From CAZCEC01 sp964497615 (GTDB lineage Bacteria > Chloroflexota > Anaerolineae > Anaerolineales > UBA6663): 5,424 bases of DNA. The stretch spans positions 1 to 5,424 of the forward strand of contig CAZCEC010000145.1 of the NCBI GenBank assembly GCA_964497615.1. Direction: 5' to 3'. Positions 1 to 5,424 of the stretch are shown piece by piece (within the stretch, counting starts at the first letter, position 1; every line of letters begins with the position of its first letter). A program made the position numbers and the translations under genes. Under the pieces are notes generated by a model that saw only the letters and a program-made list of their open reading frames with translations, searched no databases and was not told the DNA's origin.

Positions 1-3000
1 TTTCAGCGCGAGCGCTACTGGATTGACGCGGCCAGCCCGGCGGCGCGGGACGAGGACGGCCGGCTGCCGGCGGGCACCCACCCATTGCTGGGCGCGCCTC
101 AGCCGCTTGCTCCAGCCAGCGGAACGAAGGTGTGGTCGCGCCGCTTGGGGCGCGCGAGCCTGCCCTATTTGAAAGACCATCAGGTGGATGGTCTGACGGT
201 GCTGCCGGGCGCGGCCTACATTGAATTGCTGCTGGCGGCCGGCGGCGTGCCTGAGGCCGGCGCCATGCTCACGGGAGTCGCGTTCACCCAAATGCTGGCG
301 CTGCCACAAGCGGGCTTGCGCGAGATGCAGACGGTGCTCAAGCAGGGACGTGGAGAAGCCGCAGTCGAAGTATGGAGCCGGCCCCTGGATGCGAGCGACG
401 CGTGGGTGCGCCATGCCAGCGGCGGCATGCGGCCGCTGGAGGCCGCGGCAGAGGCGCCGGAGCCACTCGCGGCGATTCGGGCTCGGTGCGCGGAGGAGAT
501 GGGCGCGGCGGACTACTACGAGCAACTGGCGCAGCAAGGGCTGAGCTATGGCCAGTCCTTCCGCCTCATCGCGGGATTGTGGCGGCGCGCGGGCGAGGCC
601 CTGGCACGGCTGGAAATGCCAGCCGAAGTCGCCGCCGAACAGCCCCACTATCGCCTGCATCCGGCTGTGCTCGATGCGTGTTTCCAACTCCTGGGTGCGG
701 CGCAAACGGGCGCAAATGACACTTCGCTGGCCGCGGCTGGGCCGATCCTGCCGGTGGGCATGGAGCTACTGCGCTGCAAGGGGGCCATCGAGGGCGAACT
801 GTGGGCACACTGCCAGCTCTCCGCGTCCGAAGAGCCGGGGATTTTGAAGGCCGACTTCTTCCTGCGAGATGGCGGCGGCCGGGTGATCGTGGAGGTGCGC
901 GGCTTGCGGGCGAAGTGGCTGGCGCTGGACGATGGCCGAAGGCGGCACGCCGAATCTGACGACTGGCTTTATCAGGTCGAGTGGCAGCCGCAAACGAGTG
1001 CCCAGGCTGATGGCGATCACACCGGCGGGAATGGCGCCGGCCCCGGCCCGTGGGTGATCTTCGCCGATGGCGGCGGGCTGGGGCAGCGGGTCGCCGAGAT
1101 GCTGAGCGAGGGGGGCGCGGGGTGCGGCATCGTGGTGGTGGGCAGCGGCTATGCCCGGCTTGGGCGAGGCCGATACCAACTCGACCCGCGCGAGCCGGAA
1201 GCCTATCGCCGCGTGCTGAAGGATTTGCGTGAGGATGGACTGGCGCCGTGCCGTGGAATGGTCTACCTCTGGGGACTGGACCTAGCGCTGCCTGAAAGGC
1301 CGATCGACGAGCCGCCGCCGGGTTACGACAGCGTGGTGTCGATTGTGCAGGCGCTGGCCAAGGCTGGGTGGCGCGATGCGCCGCGGCTGTGGCTGGCGAC
1401 ACGCGGGGCCCAGGCCATCGCGCCGGGTGATGTGCCGACAGTCGTCCAGGCGCCGCTGTGGGGTTTGGCCCGCACCATTGCCCTCGAACATGCTGAGCTG
1501 GCCTGCACGGCTGTTGATCTTGATCCAGCAGTTGGAATGGAAGAAGCAGCCGGGCAATTGAGTCGGGCCATCCGGCAGGGCGGCCCGGAGACTCAGATCG
1601 CGCTGCGGAACGGCCAGACGTTTGCGGCGCGGCTGGTGCGCTGGCGCGAGGGGCCGCCGGCCGTCGCTCCGAAGGCAACCCAAATGGCCGGCGAACGCCA
1701 CTTCGGCCTTGCGATGCATCAGATGGGTGTACTCGACCATTTGCGCTGGCGCGCCTTCACGCCCGCGCCGCCCGGGCCCGGCCAGGTCACGATTCAGGTC
1801 GAGGCGGCGGGCCTGAATTTCCTGGATGTGCTGTCTGCGCTCGGCGCTCGCCCGGATCGAAGCGGCGGGCCGGTGCAGCTTGGGGCGGAATGCGCGGGCT
1901 ATGTTGTCGCCGTCGGGGAGGGCGTCACGGATCTGCATCCTGGCGACCGCGTGGCAGCGATTGCGGCGCCCAGCTTCGGCACGGTCGTGAACGCTTCGGC
2001 CAGACTTGCAGTGCGGGTGCCAGACGGGCTGAGCGTGGAGCAGGCCGCGGCGCTGCCCATCGCCTTCGTCACCGCCTACTACGCGCTGCGCAAGGTGGCG
2101 CGGCTGGGCGCGGGTGAGCGAGTGCTGATCCATGCGGCGGCCGGCGGCACCGGGCTGGCTGCGGCGGCGGTGGCCCGGTGGATAGGCGCGGAGGTGTGGG
2201 CCACGGCGGGCAGCCCGGAGAAGCGGCAGTTCCTCCGTGACGCGGGAATTGAGCACGTCTACGACTCGCGCTCGACGGCGTTTGCGGGCGAAGTGCTGGC
2301 TGCCACCGGCGGGCGCGGTGTGGATGTCGTGCTCAACTCGCTCAGCGGCGAGGGGCTGGCGAAAGGGCTGGAGGCGCTGGCCCCGCACGGCCGGTTCCTG
2401 GACATCAGCAAGAAGGATATTTACCAAGAGACGGGGATCAGCCTGGCGCCGTTCCGGCGCAACCTAAGCTATACCGCGATTGATCTGGCGCGCATGGTTG
2501 ACGAACAGCCGGAGCTGGTGCGCGATGTGCTGGATGAGGTGCTGCGGCTCGTCGCTGCCAGGCAGTTGGCGCCCTTGCCGGTGACGGTCTTCCTTGCCGC
2601 TGAGGTCGTCGATGCGTTTCGGCTCATGGCCCAGGCGCAGCACATTGGCAAGATCGTCATTTCGTTCGGGCAAGCTGCGCAGACTCCCATCCTGCCCGCG
2701 CCCGGCGAGCCAGTGAATCTGGTTCGCGCTGATCGCACCTACCTGATCACCGGCGGGTTGGGCGGGCTGGGGCTGAAGGTGGCCAACTGGCTGAGGACCG
2801 AGGGGGCACGGCACGTGGCGCTGCTTGGCCGCTCGGCGCCGGACGAGCAGGCCGAGCAGACCATCGCGCAGCTTGAAAGCAGCGGTGTCGAGGTCGTTGT
2901 TCTTCAGGCGGATGTGACGGCCGCTGAACAATTGCGGCAGGCACTGGAGCGTGTTCGGGAGGCGCTGCCGGCGCTCGGTGGGGTGGTGCACGCGGCCGGG

Positions 3001-3926
3001 CTGCTCGACGATGGGCTGCTGCTGAACCAGACGCCCGATCGTCTGCGGCGGGTGCTCGCGCCCAAGCTGGCGGGGGCGTGGAACCTGCACACGCTGACGC
3101 GCGACGACCCACTCGACTTCTTCATCTTGTTTTCTTCCGCCGCAGCGCTCTTGGGTTCGCCCGGCCAGGCCAACTATGCCGCGGCGAACGCATTCCTGGA
3201 CGGGCTGGCTCACCATCGGCGCGCGCAAGGGCGGCCGGCGCTGAGCGTAAATTGGGGTCCGTTCGCCGAGGTAGGGCTGGTGGCGCGGGCCGAGCGCGGC
3301 CAGCAGCTCGCGCTGCGCGGGGTGCGGAGCCTGACCCCGGCGCAGGGGCTGGGCATGCTCCGGCGGCTGCTGGGCGGCGGGGCGGCGCAGGTCGGTGTGG
3401 TGCCCATCAACGCACGCCAGTGGCGCGAATCGAATCCGCGCGCGGCTGGTCTCGCCTATTTCGCGCAACTGGAAGATGGGGCGGCGCCACCAACGGGCGA
3501 ACAGAGCGGCGGACAACTAGGCACCGCCCTTATGGCAGCAGGCGGGCGGGAAAGGCTGACACTGCTGGAGGCGCATGTCTGCGAGCAGGTGGGGCAGGTG
3601 ATGCGTCTGCCCGCCGAGCGAGTGAATGCGGCGACGCCGTTTCAGACGATGGGCATGGATTCGCTCATGGCGCTGGAACTGCGCAACCGGCTGGAAATGA
3701 GTCTGGGCCTGACGCTGCCTGCCACGCTCACCTGGGCTCACCCGAACGCCGCCGCGCTGGCCGCGCACCTGGCTGAACTGCTTCAGTTCACTGCCGAGGA
3801 AGCGGAAGCGCCCGCGCGGCCAGCAGAGCCGGCGCGGGCCAGCGCCCTCGAGCGGGTGAACGAGTTGTCTGAAGACGAAGTGGACCGATTGCTGGCCGAG
3901 AAGATGAGCCGGAAGAGACAGCCCGG

Positions 3927-3930
<4 letters not shown>
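1..3930 (+). CDS. Type I modular PKS, 3' part: (AT)-DH-ER-KR-ACP, partial
   Basis: Modular polyketide synthase subunit, cytoplasmic, performing one full reductive elongation cycle. The frame is open from base 1 to the TGA at 3928-3930, giving 1309 visible residues (numbered here from base 1). It begins with FQRERYWID, the usual end of a post-AT linker, so KS and AT lie upstream and the true start is outside the window. Domains by residue: DH 27-308, KR structural subdomain 321-547, ER 565-888, KR 911-1150, ACP 1180-1262, C-terminal tail 1263-1309. Catalytic residues are present in DH (His60, Asp225), KR (Lys1022, Ser1046, Tyr1059, Asn1063) and ACP (Ser1221). The expected result is a saturated acyl-ACP. 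The TTG at 85 lies inside the DH motif HPLLG and is not a start. No methyltransferase or thioesterase is present. The gene overlaps the next PKS gene by 4 bases, so both are probably co-transcribed. The family call is certain; the product is unknown. Confidence 0.97.
79..924 (+). other. Dehydratase (DH) domain
   Basis: Double-hotdog dehydratase that removes water from the 3-hydroxyacyl-ACP to give the 2-enoyl-ACP. It opens with HPLLG (residues 27-31). The catalytic His60 is in HQVDGLTVLP, a match to the family pattern HxxxGxxxxP. The second half has YGQSF, where many family members have YGPxF, and the catalytic Asp225 in HPAVLDACFQ. LPVGMELLR near residue 250 matches the family LPV motif. With both acid-base residues present I infer an active domain. 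Confidence 0.93.
961..1641 (+). other. KR structural subdomain (catalytically inactive half)
   Basis: Truncated Rossmann-like half that packs against and stabilises the catalytic KR; in fully reducing modules it precedes the inserted ER in sequence, as here. The segment APLWGLARTIALEHAEL (near residues 484-500), followed by VDLD, is the conserved signature. It lacks the Gly-rich NADPH motif and the Ser/Tyr active site, so it is not a second reductase. A Gly/Pro-rich linker (HTGGNGAGPGP, about residues 339-349) separates its first strand region from the DH. There is no SAM-binding motif, so it is not a C-methyltransferase. Confidence 0.88.
1693..2664 (+). other. Enoylreductase (ER) domain
   Basis: Medium-chain dehydrogenase/reductase-type domain that reduces the 2-enoyl-ACP to saturated acyl-ACP with NADPH. 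Visible landmarks are GLNFLDVLSALG (residues 604-615), GAECAGYVVAVGEGV, LPIAFVTAYYAL, the nucleotide-binding motif HAAAGGTGLAA (711-721), GVDVVLNSLSGEG and GRFLDISKKDIY, which carries the conserved Lys position. Three places differ from the usual text: NFLD for NFRD, GGTG for GGVG and DISK for EIGK. The length and order are normal and nothing is truncated, so I infer that it is probably active. Alpha-carbon stereochemistry cannot be assigned from here. Confidence 0.93.
2731..3450 (+). other. Ketoreductase (KR) domain, B-type
   Basis: Short-chain dehydrogenase/reductase that reduces the beta-keto group with NADPH. The nucleotide motif TGGLGGLG is at residues 917-924. Lys1022 (APKLAG), Ser1046 (LFSSAA), Tyr1059 (GQANYAAAN) and Asn1063 are all present with the usual spacing (24 and 13 residues between Lys, Ser and Tyr). 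The LDD motif at 1002-1004 (AAGLLDDG) is the known marker of B-type KRs, which make D-configured 3-hydroxyls; a trans enoyl intermediate would normally follow at the DH. The final stereocentre is lost because the ER saturates the chain. Confidence 0.94.
3538..3786 (+). other. Acyl carrier protein (ACP) domain
   Basis: Four-helix carrier domain holding the growing chain on a phosphopantetheine arm. The attachment serine is Ser1221 in GMDSLMALELRNRLE, an exact match to the common PKS carrier motif. It is followed by TLTWAHPNAAALAAHL, the usual end of a PKS carrier domain. It is a single ACP, joined to the KR by a Gly/Pro-rich linker (around DGAAPPTGEQSGG). Confidence 0.95.
3911..3930 (+). promoter_or_regulatory. 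Translational coupling site: ATGA stop-start overlap with weak ribosome binding site
   Basis: The start ATG at 3927-3929 overlaps the TGA stop at 3928-3930. GGAAGAGA at 3911-3918 is a poor Shine-Dalgarno match and ends 8 bases before the ATG. A weak site plus a stop-start overlap suggests that the second subunit is made largely by ribosomes finishing the first, which would keep the two partners near equal amounts. The coupling is an inference from layout. Confidence 0.6.

Positions 3931-5424
<1,494 letters not shown>

Noticed and set aside
85..87. TTG as a possible start codon for the first gene
   Set aside because: It encodes a Leu inside HPLLG, the conserved beginning of the DH domain. The frame stays open to base 1 and reads the end of a post-AT linker, so the gene starts upstream.
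961..1641. Possible C-methyltransferase or second KR between DH and ER
   Set aside because: There is no SAM-binding Gly motif and no KR nucleotide motif or Ser/Tyr active site. The conserved PLWGLARTIALEH text identifies the KR structural subdomain.
566..2427. Long open frames on the minus strand (566-1678 and 1282-2427), and another at 2464-3516
   Set aside because: They lie antisense to conserved DH, ER and KR motifs, are rich in Arg, Pro and Ala, and show no recognisable domain. This is the usual shadow of GC-rich coding DNA.
3078..3776. A 232-residue plus-strand frame overlapping the KR and ACP
   Set aside because: It is out of frame with well-conserved KR and ACP motifs, is dominated by Arg, Gly and Ala, and resembles no family.

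Overview
The window lies inside a type I modular, cis-AT polyketide synthase (PKS) gene cluster. Both genes are on the + strand and both run off the window. The DNA is visibly very GC-rich with strong G/C third-position bias, which fits a high-GC bacterium. The C-terminal tail (LSEDEVDRLLAEK) and the N-terminal head with FSPKRLALLA resemble PKS ends I associate with cyanobacterial, myxobacterial and similar non-actinomycete assembly lines. The phylum cannot be fixed from this window alone.

Layout: positions 1-3930 are the 3' part of a PKS gene. It opens on the last residues of the linker after an acyltransferase (FQRERYWID), which shows that KS and AT domains lie upstream. The order is then dehydratase (DH), KR structural subdomain, enoylreductase (ER), ketoreductase (KR), acyl carrier protein (ACP) and a charged C-terminal tail. 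The next PKS gene starts at 3927, overlapping the first by four bases (ATGA). Its visible part is a short N-terminal helical head, a complete ketosynthase (KS) and the first residues of the KS-AT linker, cut at 5424. There is no intergenic space, so no room for a promoter or terminator between the genes.

How they work together: the first module carries a full reductive loop with catalytic residues present. It should turn its beta-keto intermediate into a D-3-hydroxy, then an enoyl, then a fully saturated acyl chain on its ACP. The tail of protein 1 and the head of protein 2 are placed to dock, so that the ACP hands this chain to the active-site Cys of the next KS. The extender unit of either module cannot be predicted because the AT specificity motifs lie outside the window.

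Novelty: the enzymology is canonical and I see no unfamiliar system here. The points worth a second look are the docking junction, several deviations in the ER active-site region, and a sharp change in glycine codon use along the KS of the second gene.
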